NCBI GenBank assembly: GCA_013396525.1
Contig: VWYX01001275.1
Coordinates: forward strand, 1 to 64,000
DNA: 64,000 nucleotides
From: Chaetorhynchus papuensis
Taxonomy: Eukaryota > Chordata > Aves > Passeriformes > Rhipiduridae
Reading direction: 5' to 3'
Every line of letters starts with the position of its first letter. The stretch's first letter is position 1. The notes under the pieces were generated by a model, which had not been told where the DNA came from, searched no databases, and worked only from the letters and a program-made list of their open reading frames with translations. Shown here in pieces: positions 25,785 to 38,400 of this stretch. The position numbers were made by a program, and so were the translations under genes.

Positions 25785-26566
25785 TGTTGGAGCCCAGGAG
25801 ATGGAGAATATCTCTCCACCTGAGATACCTGATATACCTGATGTACCAGATATTGGGGATCAGGAGGAGAATGGTTCTCTGCCCGATCCTAGACCATCTG
25901 CTGGGCTTAGTCCGGAGTCATCTCAGGATGAAAAAACCTGAACCCTGAGCCCTGAGCAGGCTGTACAGCTCTCAGGCATAAATTATAACCCCCTGTACAA
26001 TCTATTTACCCCCCTGTACAATCTCTTTTTAATCCACAGCCTTGTAGTAGGCTCCCAACTCTTCGGGAGACTTTGCAGACTACTGAAGTCTGAATTAGAA
26101 CATGGAAATGATATATAAGTTCTCACAGGGTGAGAAGGTGAAGGTTTTTTGGATTGTTATTATAGTGAAGCTGATAAGAGTTAGAAGATAAGATGGCGAC
26201 GCGACGCAGCTAGAAATTCCTATTTCCTTCTCCTTCATGGACTACTGTAGAATTGTTGGTTAAGAAGTTCTGCAGTTCCTATCTCATGGATGGAATGGTT
26301 AAATGGACATTGGCTTAAATCTGTAAGCAATAAATTACGTTAGATATGGTATAAAAAGGGGTCAACAAGGAGGAAGCCATCTCACTCCTCCTTGCACCTT
26401 CCTAGCTGTAGCTTGCATCTGTAGCTTTGCTAGCTGTAATGTAGATAAGATAGAAAAAACAAGACACATTAAGATCCAGTGTGTTTGCTTCTTTTCTCTA
26501 CCTGAGAAATCAGCACAGACTAAATAACTCATGTCAGACCTGATAAACGAGGCCAGGATTCTGACA
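25785..26566 (+). mobile_element. Solo LTR of an endogenous retrovirus inside CR1, 6-bp TSD TCCAGG
   Basis: The 782-bp element starts TGTTGGAGCC and ends ATTCTGACA, so it has TG...CA termini. It is flanked by the direct repeat TCCAGG at 25779-25784 and 26567-26572. Removing it and one TSD restores continuous CR1 reading (SPG then TH, EVEDREQNE), apart from one missing base, which confirms the limits. A TATAAAAA box lies at 26350-26357, placing U3 to the left and fixing the plus orientation. I saw no clear AATAAA after the TATA box. A 6-bp duplication is typical of ERVK-type (class II) elements. No retroviral coding domain is present. Confidence 0.8.
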
Positions 26567-27205
26567 TCCAGGTACCCACTGAAGTGGAAGACAGGGAGCA
26601 GAACGAAGATCCCATAATCCATGGGCAAATTGTCAGTGACCTACTACACCTGTGTAGCCAGCAGGACTGAGACAAGTGATCACCCCCATGTACTCGGCAC
26701 TGGTGAGGCCACATCTTAAAACCTGTGTTCAGTTCTGGGCCCCTGAGAAAGACACTGAGGTGCTGGAGCATGTCCAAAGAAGGGCAGCAAAGCTGGTGAA
26801 GGGTCTGGAGCACAAGTTTTATGAGGAGCAGATCAGGGAGCTGGGGGTGTTTAGCCTGGAGCAAAGGAGGCTCAGGAGACACCTTATCACTCTCTAGCAC
26901 TGCCTGAGAAGAGGTTGTAGGCAGGTGGGGATCAGTCTCTTCTCCCAACTAACAAGTGATAAGACAAGAGGAATTGGCCTCAAGATGCACCAGGGGATGT
27001 TTAGAATGAGGAAAAAATATCTTCACCAAAAGGGTTGTCAAGCACCAAGGAAAGTAGTGGATTCACCATGCCTGATGGTATTTTGGAGACTTGTAGATAT
27101 GGCACTTAAGGACGTGGTTTAGTGGTGGACTTGGCAGTGCTGGGTTAACATTTGGACTCAATGATCTTAAGGGTTTTTTTCAACCTGAACAATTCTATGA
27201 TTCTT
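26567..27205 (+). mobile_element. CR1 LINE, 3' segment of the interrupted copy
   Basis: This continues the CR1 at 25012-25778. It first encodes EVEDREQNEDPIIHGQIVSD, just before the reverse transcriptase. Near 26650-26690 it jumps to YSALVRPHLKTCVQFWAP, the C-terminal part, so most of the reverse transcriptase domain is deleted. It then follows the CR1 3' region to the terminal caattctatgattctt at 27205. It is non-functional. Confidence 0.9.
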
Positions 27206-30200
27206 CAGTTTTTCACTCCAAGATCCTTCCCTTTTCCCTGCAGGGCAGAAGGTAAGAATAAAGGCTTGAAGTCATCCAGGAAACCAACAGCAGGGCTGAG
27301 TACTCTTGTCATTCAAATTGCAGTGACAAGTCATTCAGGAACCAGGTTTTCCTTCATCAGAGCTAGTATCTCTCATTAATAAAGGATCTACTTTGCATCA
27401 AGGTGGCTTGCTAGTTAGACACTGAACCAAGATATGGGAAATCACTTCTTCAGTCCCATTTTCACAGTAATTTAAATTTGAAGTAGGGAAAATATCAATC
27501 CCTGTGTCTTACCACAAGGGGGATGTCCTTTCTTCCTCTTCTTACCCATCCTGCATAACTCAATGGTTACAACTTTTAGGACAGGTATTGCCTCTTATTC
27601 TCTGAGTCCACAGCACCTAGAAAAATGCTGTCCCATTCAAGGCTTCCCAGACATCACCACAAGAAGCATGTAGTGAACATTTTTAAAGGGGTTTGTTCAA
27701 CAGAATCCTTGTTGGAAGATGACATGTGTTAAACTTGGCGTTTGGGCTCCATTCACCCTGGTTTCTGAGACTCTCCTGCTGTACTGTACAATCTACAATT
27801 CCAGAAATTTATATTTCTTTCCACATCCTGCAATATTCAACACAAAATCAACAGCAATATAAAATTAGCTAAAGTAAGGATATGTGATATTAAAGGCTCC
27901 AGGAATTGTCAAATCAAGCCACAAAAGCAAATTTCTCATACTTTGCTTATATTTGTGCCTCATACTTTACTCGTATTTATGAACGTAATCAGCAGTAACA
28001 TATTCACAACTCTCTACAAGGCTGGATACTTGAGACAAAAACTGTAGCATCACAGTAGCAGGGAGTTACACTACTGCTGCCTGCGCTGCAAAACCATTTG
28101 AGTGTCCCTGGAGCAAAGTTCAGCATTGCACATCTTCAGCATTGTTTGGTATTTAATATGCCACTGTTGCAGCTACAGTTTTAGTTGCACGTTGTTTGAA
28201 CACGCCAGGCACATTCAAGCTCCTCTCTTTAAATTTTTGAAGGATTTTTTTTTTAATTAAAGAAAAGGATATTAATTTTTGCTTTTTTTTTTTTACAGTA
28301 CTTTTACAGCATTTTTACAAAATGCTGCCTGACACTGAATTTCCTGCCAAATAATAGGCTGGCCTGGCACATGAACAAACTATGTTGCTGCTAGCATTTA
28401 ACAAAACAAAGTCTTGCTCCTTCATCAGTCATTCACAGGTAGCCTTCTTTTTTACAGAAGTACTAATATATCTTAAGATCTTACTGCAAAATCATTCTAT
28501 CTCACTGATCTGCTACTGCTGACTGAATCAGGCAAACGTCTCCCATAAAGAAGTCTGTAAAAATGGAGTATAAATTGTGCATTATGGAATCAAGATTAAA
28601 GCTCTCAGTTGCTAAGCTTACGCCCCCTTCAGTGGGCTTTTGAGAACACCACAGCCCTACTTCAGGAGATACATTTGGTTAATGCTGTAGGCTCTGTTCG
28701 TGGTATTTTCTTTTCCTGTAAACTTTGTGGATTTTGGAACTAGGGAAATAGCTTGGAAAGGAACCCTTAAGCCTAAGGGCAGGTTAGTATTCTGTATAGA
28801 GGAAAGTCTGTTAGAGGAAGATTTTTCACTGTTTCTAAAATACATTCTGGCTCTGTGTTAGCTTGATTGTTTCAGTTTACTTTGAGGTGGGTTTTTGTCT
28901 CTTCTGAGTTTTACTCTTGTTTCTAACAGGCTTTTTCTTGGCCATTGTTTCCCAGCCAAGTACAGGTCAAGAATACACAGACAGTTGCTGATCCTTAATT
29001 TATTAGCTGCTTTCAAAACCAAAACCTGAAACTGTTACTGGAAGCTGATCCAAAGCCAGAAAAGTCTTTAACAGCATGCACTGTATGGAGCAAAGAGGGC
29101 ATGCTATTGTGTCAGGTGGAAAGTCCAGAACATCTGCATATTCAGCTTTCAGAAAGTGACTCAGATTCATCTGGTCAAGAAGTGACAAGTGTGAGGTTCC
29201 TGAGGCCAGGTCCTAAAGGACACAACCAAGCACCCTCGAAAGCTGAATGTGAAATCTGTGATTAGAGACTTCACCCAGATGGTCACAGCCAAGTTTATGA
29301 AGTTGTACAGCGTTTCAGAACTATCTTTCTGAATGTAGTTCAGAAAAAAATGTTGGCAATTGTTTTCAGGCTTCTTCAAAGTGTTTTCATGTTCCTATGA
29401 AATTTGGTTTGCAAATAAAACAACTGGAACAGAACATTTCTTGGTTTTGTGCTGAAAACAAGCCTCCTTTCCTCTCCCCTTATTTTCTTCCATCCTGCTT
29501 TTGAATGCTGGTTTGAGCAAAATAGCAACAGGTCTGTTACATTTTAATGAAAAAGACTTTTATTAAAAATAATATTAAAAATTCTCATTAAGTGTCCCAT
29601 TCCACACAAAAGTTTGAAGCCAAAACTGGGAAAAAAGACAACCAAAAAAAGCACATGAATATCCTTGAATTTCAGATGCACAACAATCCCATACATATGA
29701 AGATATCATTATCCCATTGAACAGCAGCTTCTCTGCTGTACCAAGTTTACAACAGAAATCCAAGGGCCCAGAGAAACGGGCTGTGGAAAAATACTGAGTG
29801 GAGCCTAGACAGCAGGCAGGCTTGTCTACTGGTAATTTGCCTACTTTCTGACCTTTCCCTGTAACTACCTTCATTTATTCCCATTCTAAGTTCTCTGGAT
29901 GCTACGGGGGCATCAGAAACCAGAGCTGGAGTTGATTGGTGCCATCTAACTTAAGGCAGCACAGCACCACAAAGTGGGAACTGTGAAAAAGCACTGAAGT
30001 GACAGTGAAGTATAAAGCTTCTTACAAGTCAAAGGAGGAAAACAAATCTGGATTTATATTTCAGCCACACTGGTGCATTTCTAAATATTTCATATCACGT
30101 ACTTTACAAGCGTGCAAGTTAAACCTGTGTTTTTGGCAAAGACCCTCAAAAGCAATCAAATTTTCCCAGGATGAGACCTAAAATTTGCTGGGAGAGAGGG

Positions 30201-32237
30201 TAAATGGTCCCAAACAGAATAATTTAAGTAGAAATACACAAAATCACTATTCATTTGGAAGAACCACGTAGTCTTTTTCTTGTGCCCTTGCCTTCCCTGA
30301 CTTCACAGCACGCTGCTGCAAACACAATGAACAGCGCACATCAGCCTAGGAAGTGGGAATGAAATGTTCTCTAATGGAACATCTCACCTGGCTAATAGCT
30401 TCTATCTCTGCAAGCAGTGCCTCTGTGTGCCTCCCCACAGTGCAGGCTCACCATCTGCCTTGGTTCTAATAAATGAACTCCCATTACAAACACAGAGCAC
30501 AAACACACTCATATCCTGAGCCTACTGCACCCAAGGGCCAGATGTTTCTGCAGTGTGTACAGCTAGCAAATGTTTGCTCCCAAATGTTTGAAATGGCTCA
30601 CAATCTTTCCTAATAACAATCATAACCAGTGAAAAATTCATCACAGCTACATTATGGCAAGGTAAAACTCCTTAAAAAATACTTACCTGTTTTTACTAAA
30701 TGTATCTCAGCAATATCTTTCCAATATGAAATTCTCCTTCCCACAGAGCCTTGCATGTATTACTAATACCTTACACAATCAGATGCCACCTTCCTGCCTC
30801 CCTGGAACATCAGTCTAATTTTGGAACCTGCAGGCTTTCATTTCCAAAATTTCACTTTTTAGATGAACAGCTTATTTAATTATATGTCATCCCTGGTCTG
30901 TGAAACTCAGGATTATTTTTACCCAGAGACTTAAACATAATCTTACCATTTTTCCTTCACACACTGATGCTCAACACTGATATCCTCCCCAAATATATAT
31001 ATATATATATATATATATCTTTAAAAAAACTCTTTCATAAAGCACTTTCTAATTGATAATTTGTATCTCTCAGTGTATTCAGATGTATAAAGTGCACAAC
31101 AGATCAAGCAAAAAAAAAATTCTATCAGGTGAACATATAAATGACCTTTCAGATTTCATATACCAGTTTTCTCCTATGAGAGCAGGCTGTATGTTTCACA
31201 GTTGGCTGCTGATGCTTACAGGTGCTGGAGTTTCAGGTCCCACTTTTATAGCATTTGGTTTCATAGAAGTGATGCCAAATCAACCATGCCTCTAGTATTA
31301 TATTAATTACTTAAATATCCTGCCTTTGGAACCCAAGGAACTTTCAGGTACCTGAAAGATGCATGTGAAATAGCTTTTTAGCTATCAAATGAACCACATT
31401 AAACCTGCTGTGATACCATCACTTTGAAGTTCAAATGGTTTTTTTCTCAGTAGTGCATATTTCTAAGGAAAGAAAGCTCACCCATCCATACAGTACAGAC
31501 ACAATGACTGCGTAGATTTCTGTCTAGTCACAGCTTGTTGTCAGACATCAGATAACATCAACCAAATTTGAAAGAAGCTGTCCTTTGACAGAAAGGACAT
31601 GTAATGTCAGATAACTCAAAGACTTCATACTTCTGTAAATTTGATGAAAATAGATGACAGTCAGACCTTACCCATTGCCTCACTGCTCATTAATGTCATT
31701 CCTTAATACATGCTGTCCAGTTCCAGGAGAAGACATCAGAGAATCCCAGCCTGAAAAGTGGCATTTAGGATTCCCTGACTTCAGGAAAAGCCTTAATCCA
31801 AGTTCATACTTTATTAAACATCAGAGGATGTAAGCACAAGGCAACAAATCATTAAAAAAAAAATTGGGTTTTCTCAATCCCATTACTTCACCCATTATTT
31901 GCTCCTATCCTAAATATTGCTCAGAACAGGGTGTTGGCATAAAGGAACTTACTACTTATGCTTGCCAAATCGAGCAAATAGATTTTGCCAAAATAGAGGG
32001 AACATTATTGCCAAATAGAGGGAACAAAAAGCAGGTCTTCTATAGACAATTGAGTCATCTCAGCAGCCTCCACTGATTGCGGACAACTTAAATCAAAGAA
32101 CAATCAGGACATTTATTACAATCACGGCATAGCAGCTTGTTTGTGCAAGGTGAGCATGATTCAGTACATGTATGCTTTTTTCAAGTAATTTTAACACCAT
32201 TATCCCTGATTACTCCATCTCCCTAAGGACAGTTCTA
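27206..32237. other. Intergenic, no gene recognised
   Basis: AT-rich unique sequence with poly-T/poly-A runs and an (AT)n microsatellite at 30993-31018. I found no coding exon or RNA gene. Confidence 0.5.
30993..31018. repeat. (AT)n microsatellite
   Basis: Thirteen uninterrupted AT units in intergenic DNA. Confidence 0.95.
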
Positions 32238-32505
32238 CACAGAATGGTTTGGGTTGGAAAGGACCTTAAAGATCATCTAATTCCAGTCCCCCTGACAACT
32301 TCCACTAACCCAGGTTGCTCAGAGCCCCATCCAGCCTGGCCTTGAACACTGCCAGGGATGGAGCATCCACAACTTCTCTGGGCAACCTGTTCTGGTGCTT
32401 TGCCACCCTCACAGTGAAGAATTTATTCTATAGATCTAACCTAAATTTCCCCTCTTTTAGTCTGAACCAGTAACTCCTTGTCCTGTCACAGCAGCTCCTT
32501 CAAGT
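32238..32505 (-). mobile_element. CR1 LINE, 3' fragment (minus orientation)
   Basis: The reverse complement of the CR1 3' end. On the plus strand it reads cagaatggtttgggttgg, aaaggaccttaaagatcatc, ccatccagcctggccttgaa and cttctctgggcaacctgttc. It is 5' truncated at about 32505. Confidence 0.9.
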
Positions 32506-35064
32506 AAGGATACTAGGTACAGGTACCCTTGGCATGTGCTGCTGGTGAGCTTATTTGAGCTTGGAAAGGCTGAAGAGCTGGGGGGAGTATATCCACTTTA
32601 CTCAGCACTACAGCAACCACACACACCCCATCAGTCACTGTGTCTCACATGATGTGGCAAAGATTTCTTAAAGCTGACTCAACTTCCTCAAACTTTACCA
32701 CAGTTACAAAAAAATTGCCATGATTTAAAATTCACAGAAGCAGAGTCATAGAAACAAAATTAACCTTTCTGACCATTCATCTCAAAATAACATCTGCTTT
32801 ATGAGAACTATAGCAGAAGACCTTTTTGGCAGGGGCATTAATGCATGCTACTTTATTTTCCAGGTCTGACTGGAAATGAGGCTGAGATATAATAAAAAAG
32901 TTAGAAATACTGCTCTCCATTTAACATGCTGCTACACAAAAAAGCGTACACAGAAATACACAGGAACACCAAAGCTACAGCCACCCACGAAAACATGTAT
33001 TATTGTCCTGGCAATAGTTAGTTCAGTGTAAAAATGAACTCAATGGCTGCCTGCAGCTAAGTCTATTGGGCTGACTCAAGTTTTCTGATTAATATTTCTG
33101 ATTCTTGCCTACATCTCATTTCTTTTCAGGGATGAACAGTTCATTGCACTTGCCTTTGCATATGATGACAAGCACACAGCACAGTGATGAGACACCATGC
33201 AAGACATTCCTTCAGTCTCATTTGTGTGCTGTATACTCCAAAAGGACCAAACCTCAGTCCTGAAAGGCACTTGGAGTTACAGGCTTCAAACCCCACTAAA
33301 TATCAACAGAGCTCAGACTACAGGTAGTCATTGCAAAACTGCTGTGCTAAAGATGAACATTTGCTGATGAAAGCCACCAAATAATGATAGATCAGATGAG
33401 AATAGTGCTGTCACTGTTATATCCCTTTTTAGCATAGCTTTTCATTTACTATAAATGTTACTAGATATTTATTACTAGCATGGCAGAAAGAGCTAATGGG
33501 TTGCACAGCAGGGGTCAGCAATGCATAAATCTCTGGAATAATACTCTCCATAAAAAAAGGAGATGACATGTAATAACCCTCCTCAAAGAGTCATTAGGAG
33601 AATTGTGTGATTTAAGCATTTTTTCCGCTGGGGCCAAAGATTTGTGATACAATAAATTCAGTTGTGGGGTTCATGGTATCAGACAAAAAAAAAACCTTTG
33701 GTGTCCTGACCCGAAGCAACAGTCTGTTGCAAATTTATTTCTAACCATTTCAACTGAATATGACTTTTGGCAGCTCCAATTTGCTAAAAAAATTTTGACT
33801 AGTTAACTTTGTAACATTAAGCTTTAGGCTTGAAAATTATTATTTCTGTCTTTCCATGCACATACGGCCAGTGTTAAAAAATCATTATTACATCTTATGT
33901 CTTCTTTGTCATAAACAGAGGCAAAAAGTCACCCCTGGTCCACATCATATGTGTATGACTGGGTCATCTAGCAACACACTAGTCCAGTGGAATGACAGCC
34001 TGAGTCAATCAATCACATATTCATATACACAGCCAGAGATGAAATCCCTACTCAGAACAGGGCCACCCTCGAAGTCACAGGGTGCTCAAGGCCTTGGCTG
34101 GGCTTATTCCAAGTATTCCCAAGAATGAATGTTCCAGAACTTCTCTGGGCCCCGCCCCAGCATTTGACCTCCCCTTAGTGTTTCACTGGAATTTCCCCTG
34201 TTGCAGATTGTGTCCATTACACAAGATCAGCACAGGCCATTGCACAAGTCACCGGATACTTCTGGGCTTCCTCCACGGCAGAGCAGCTGCTCAAAATGCA
34301 GGTTAAAGACCCAGGCGTGACTTTGGAATTACATCATCCAAGAACACAGAAAAGGTCCTGCAGTGCAAAGGGCCACAGGGCAAAGAGCTGTAAGGAAAGG
34401 ATGAAGTTCCTTCAAGCAGCTAAGTCTGCTCCAGCAACAGTACAGTGGCTTTTAGTGGCAGGAAGAGCAAAGACCAACACAACTTTCGTCAGAGTGATGG
34501 AAAAGAATTAAGACCTCTGCTCAGGAAAGAAGCAGCTGACTACACTTCATATCAAAGGAAGTACTCCTGACTTGCTGATTTCAGTTCCAAATAGGAAACT
34601 CATCTGCAATACCTCAAATATTTCTGCACATCAAATGAAGAACGTCTGAAATTAATTAGGGATAAAGACAAACTGATCCACTAGCATGCTTCTTCAAGCA
34701 TGAAATCAGATAAATTAGGATCTTATTTAGAATATAAACATCTGTTTACACAGCTAAGTGCTGAGCATATTAAAAAGATACCATTATTAAAATATTAAGG
34801 CAGCCTACACTATATTGCTCACTGAGTCTGTTTCAATCCTGTATCTGAGAAATTACACTCAGAAGTCCTACAAGTACTGAAAGTAAATTAAACACTCCAA
34901 CAAGCCTCAAAAATCACAAGTGACAGGAAACACAGGATACTTATTTAAAAATAGTTTTTAATAAAAATGGAAGTAGCAGTTATGATAATAACTAATGAAA
35001 ATTAATTCTTAAAATTAACCATATTTATATGCTTTACCTGATCCTCCAACAATGTTGCACAGGT
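32506..35064. other. Intergenic 3' of METTL6, no gene recognised
   Basis: Unique AT-rich sequence between a CR1 fragment and the inferred METTL6 poly(A) signal. Short open frames around 33856-34511 show no motif or splice context. Confidence 0.45.
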
Positions 35065-35070
35065 TTTATT
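35065..35070 (-). terminator. METTL6: Candidate METTL6 poly(A) signal AATAAA
   Basis: AATAAA on the minus strand, about 213 bases after the METTL6 stop codon. It is the first canonical hexamer I see downstream. Use is unproven, and a longer 3' UTR is possible. Confidence 0.45.
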
Positions 35071-35282
35071 TTAGAAGCAGGAATACAGATGCTCAACAGG
35101 TTTCCTGCATCACAACCATCTTAAAACTGAATTAGAAATAGCATTCATATTTTGTATCCTAGGATGGAAACCAACGAGAGGTACTGGATGCAGTCATTTT
35201 TGGTTCACCAGAAAGACGAGCACACAGCTTATGTGCTAGCTTCCATTTCAAACAAGCAGTGCTATTGCTAATCAGCAAGAAC

Positions 35283-35431
35283 TTATGTCTCACTGAAAGG
35301 CTTTTGAAATTTGCTTTGAAGAAAAACTCTTGGAACACGCAAGTCTTCTTTCCTATTCACAGTTTCTCGCTGCACATATTCATTGACCACTTGCTCATAT
35401 CCCTCAGCCTTGAAAAGCTGAGATAAGAACT
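35283..35431 (-). CDS. METTL6: METTL6 coding exon 5 (terminal)
   Basis: 149 bases ending in TAA at 35285-35283; acceptor ctcttccag. It completes the split Glu codon, then encodes EFLSQLFKAEGYEQVVNEYV and RVFLQSKFQKPFSET. The last conserved block is RVFLQSKF. The tail after it is 7 residues, shorter than the human tail as I recall it. Confidence 0.93.
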
Positions 35432-38400
35432 CTGGAAGAGAATTTAAAAAAAAAAAAAGATGAAATATTATGTTTTAGCTATTTTTAAAACACCAGTCAG
35501 CATTTATATAAGCATATGTTCTTATGTGTTACAGCATGAAAATCACACAGGCCTTCAGATTTCAAGCTGTTCTATGTAGGCAGACTGCTGAATAAAAATC
35601 AATAAAGATCTTCTTTAGAAACATCAACCTAAGCAAAACAGCTTGTAAAACTGGGGCTTAAGCTAGTTACTCAGTTGAATTTCCAAAAATTGCCACATCT
35701 CTTATTTTTATTAAGCCTTGTCATTCTCATTGTGACTGACACCAGTGCATTTTCCCTTTGTGCAGCTGACCTTCACTAGCTGAATACACCACTTATGACA
35801 AATATTTCAAAGGTAATCCAGCTGTGTGGATGCACCTCTGCTCAGGGTAGAATAACACCCTATGTGACATGCAATTGTTCAACAGAAAAACTGACAAAAT
35901 GGCAAAGGGGATACGGTGGTACCCAGCCTCCACTCAGTCAAACCAGAAGTATTTTCCATAAACAAAAGAATTTTACTCAAAACATTTCTCCCTTAAGGAA
36001 GGCAGAAGCACCTCACAAACAGGATGACCTATGCAGCTATTGACTTGTAACGTTAATTAAAAATCGTAATTTTTCCTTTCCTGCACGTCAATTCACTTGC
36101 CCAGGCAGTAATTTCACAGTAAATTTAAGCTGTTCTAAACCTGTGTTACTTGACAGAAAACAAAGACATTCCATTTCTCACTGCTCAGGGGGATTAGCTC
36201 AATGAAACAGTGACCATGTGGGTACAGGAAGCACCACAAGAGACGGTGTGCTGAGGAAGATGAGACCACCCACTTCGGCGGCACTGCAGGCTTACATCAA
36301 TCCAAGCCCACCATGGTTGTAAACATCGTGGGTTCATGTAAAAGGGGGGACCCACACCCATGAAATATAAATAAACAGCACTTAATTGTGGATCTATTCA
36401 AATCTCATTGTAAGGAAGTTGCACGTATTTCGTAACACAAAACTACAACCACGCATCGCTCCACAAATTTAGCATTATTTCAAACAGTAGAAGAATGGAT
36501 TTTTTTTTTCCATGGAAGAAGTTCTGTGTTGTTATCTGAGGCCAGGCACATTATAAATAAGCATCATTCAAATCACCCCGCGCAGCAATTATTTGGTGCA
36601 CCAATGTAGTGCTAAAGAAATGAAAAATAGCAACCTCTGTGGAAATGATGGGAGTCATGTCTCCAGTAACAAAAGAATTCTCAAGCATTAAGCAATGTTT
36701 ATATGAAAATCTGTGAAATGAATGAGATCATAATGATTAAAAATGGGAGTAGAGATGATCCATGAGACAGTCACAGACCAGCCCAAGGAAAAGCAATTGC
36801 TGATACAAGCAATATAAAATAAATCCTCTCTTTTCTCTTTCCTTCCTCTTTCTTCATCTCTACCTCAGTCCTTCTCCCAAGGGAAACATGCATACTAGCA
36901 AGGAACTTCTCATTCAGAAACCATTCTAAAACACAATAAAAATGGGATTTAAAATTCCACAGCTAGGTCAGTCTCTTATTTGTTCACTTTAGCATCCATT
37001 CTCTTTGTAAGAGCTAATTGGTTAAACAGAACTAAAAATCACTCAATAAATAACAGTTCCAGGAATGCTTCAATGAAGCTGTAGCACAGCCTGCATTATC
37101 TTAGATTTCATCATTGTCCTATGAAGAATAGGGGAAGCTCAGACAAGATTAATGGTTTTTATATATCAGAAGCAATTAGGTAATATGTTATGGCATAAAA
37201 TATGAATAACATTTACTTGGCTCCAAATCGGTCTCTTCAGTGGCTGTATTTTGCTTTAGACTAAGAACAAAGAGCCCCACAGAAATAAATTCACAGCTCT
37301 TATTACACAATGCTCTACAAGTGATAGGGGGGAGTAATGAGTTTAACATGAAGAATTGCAAGTTAGAAGCTATAGACAAGCTATAATCCCAATTCATTGT
37401 GAGAACCTAAGCAAATTCCTCCACGTCTCTGTGCTTCAAATTCTCCACCAGTAAACTGCAATAATTACCCTTCCTCCTAAACCGTTATGAACAAAACCTA
37501 AATACTGTATCACATGGAAGTTTTTTTTCCATCGTCTTTACTAAAAAACAAACCCCAGAAGACAGACTGACCACAGCTAGTGAGTGCTATCCCAGCAGGA
37601 TTTGTGCATGAGCTTCTTAGTGCTGCAGTCACGGTTCTGATTCTGGAAGTCAATAGACCTCATCCTGCACACCAGAAATAGCCTTGCACAAAGAATGATG
37701 CCAAAAGAACTGCTTAGTTGCTTCATTAAGATGATCAATTCTCTTACTGAACATTGGTCTTTTCCCCTTAGGTAACAAATCTGAATGAAATTCAGCAAAT
37801 TCAGAAACTGCTGCTCTTGGAGCATTACAGCGCATACAACAAGCTGGTAAACAATATTGTACTCCACGAAGCTCTGCCAGTCTAAATAACTGCTTCTTCC
37901 CAAAAAGGATGGTAAATGAAATAAACCACAATTCATTTTCATCCACATAAAATAAAACTTCCATGGGGGTGCTGGCAGTTCCCTGGAGAAAGTTTAAACA
38001 GAAGATTCACAGGAAAGAAAGCACTCTACAGTATTTCTTACCTTCAGTAAAAAAATACGACCTTGTCCCATCTTGTCTAACATAAAAGTTTTCCCCAAGT
38101 TTGCTGCCGGATTTAAACCTGAGCATTGCATGATCATACAGGCCATAGTCTCGGAACAGGACACACTTGCCTGGCTTTAACACCTGTCACATAACACATA
38201 CATGCTTTAATAAGCTAAGCAGGTTTAGTCATATATAGGTATATTTATTTGTGTACACACGCAGATAACACATACACAGATAATTACACAGACATACACA
38301 GATAATTAGGGCAAGGTAGACTAACATAGTCAATACAACAGTGAGATAGATACCTATAGCTACATTTACATATAGATGCAGATATAGATACAATTCATTC

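Noticed and set aside
25702..25941. 80-codon frame with an IPDIPDVPDIG repeat
   Set aside because: It is a chimera of decayed CR1 ORF2 running into LTR sequence at 25785, not a gene.
36188..36345. tRNA-Ala gene
   Set aside because: Only the first 15 bases and an A-box-like block match. No B box lies at tRNA spacing and no cloverleaf forms; the B-like gggttcatgta is about 135 bases away.
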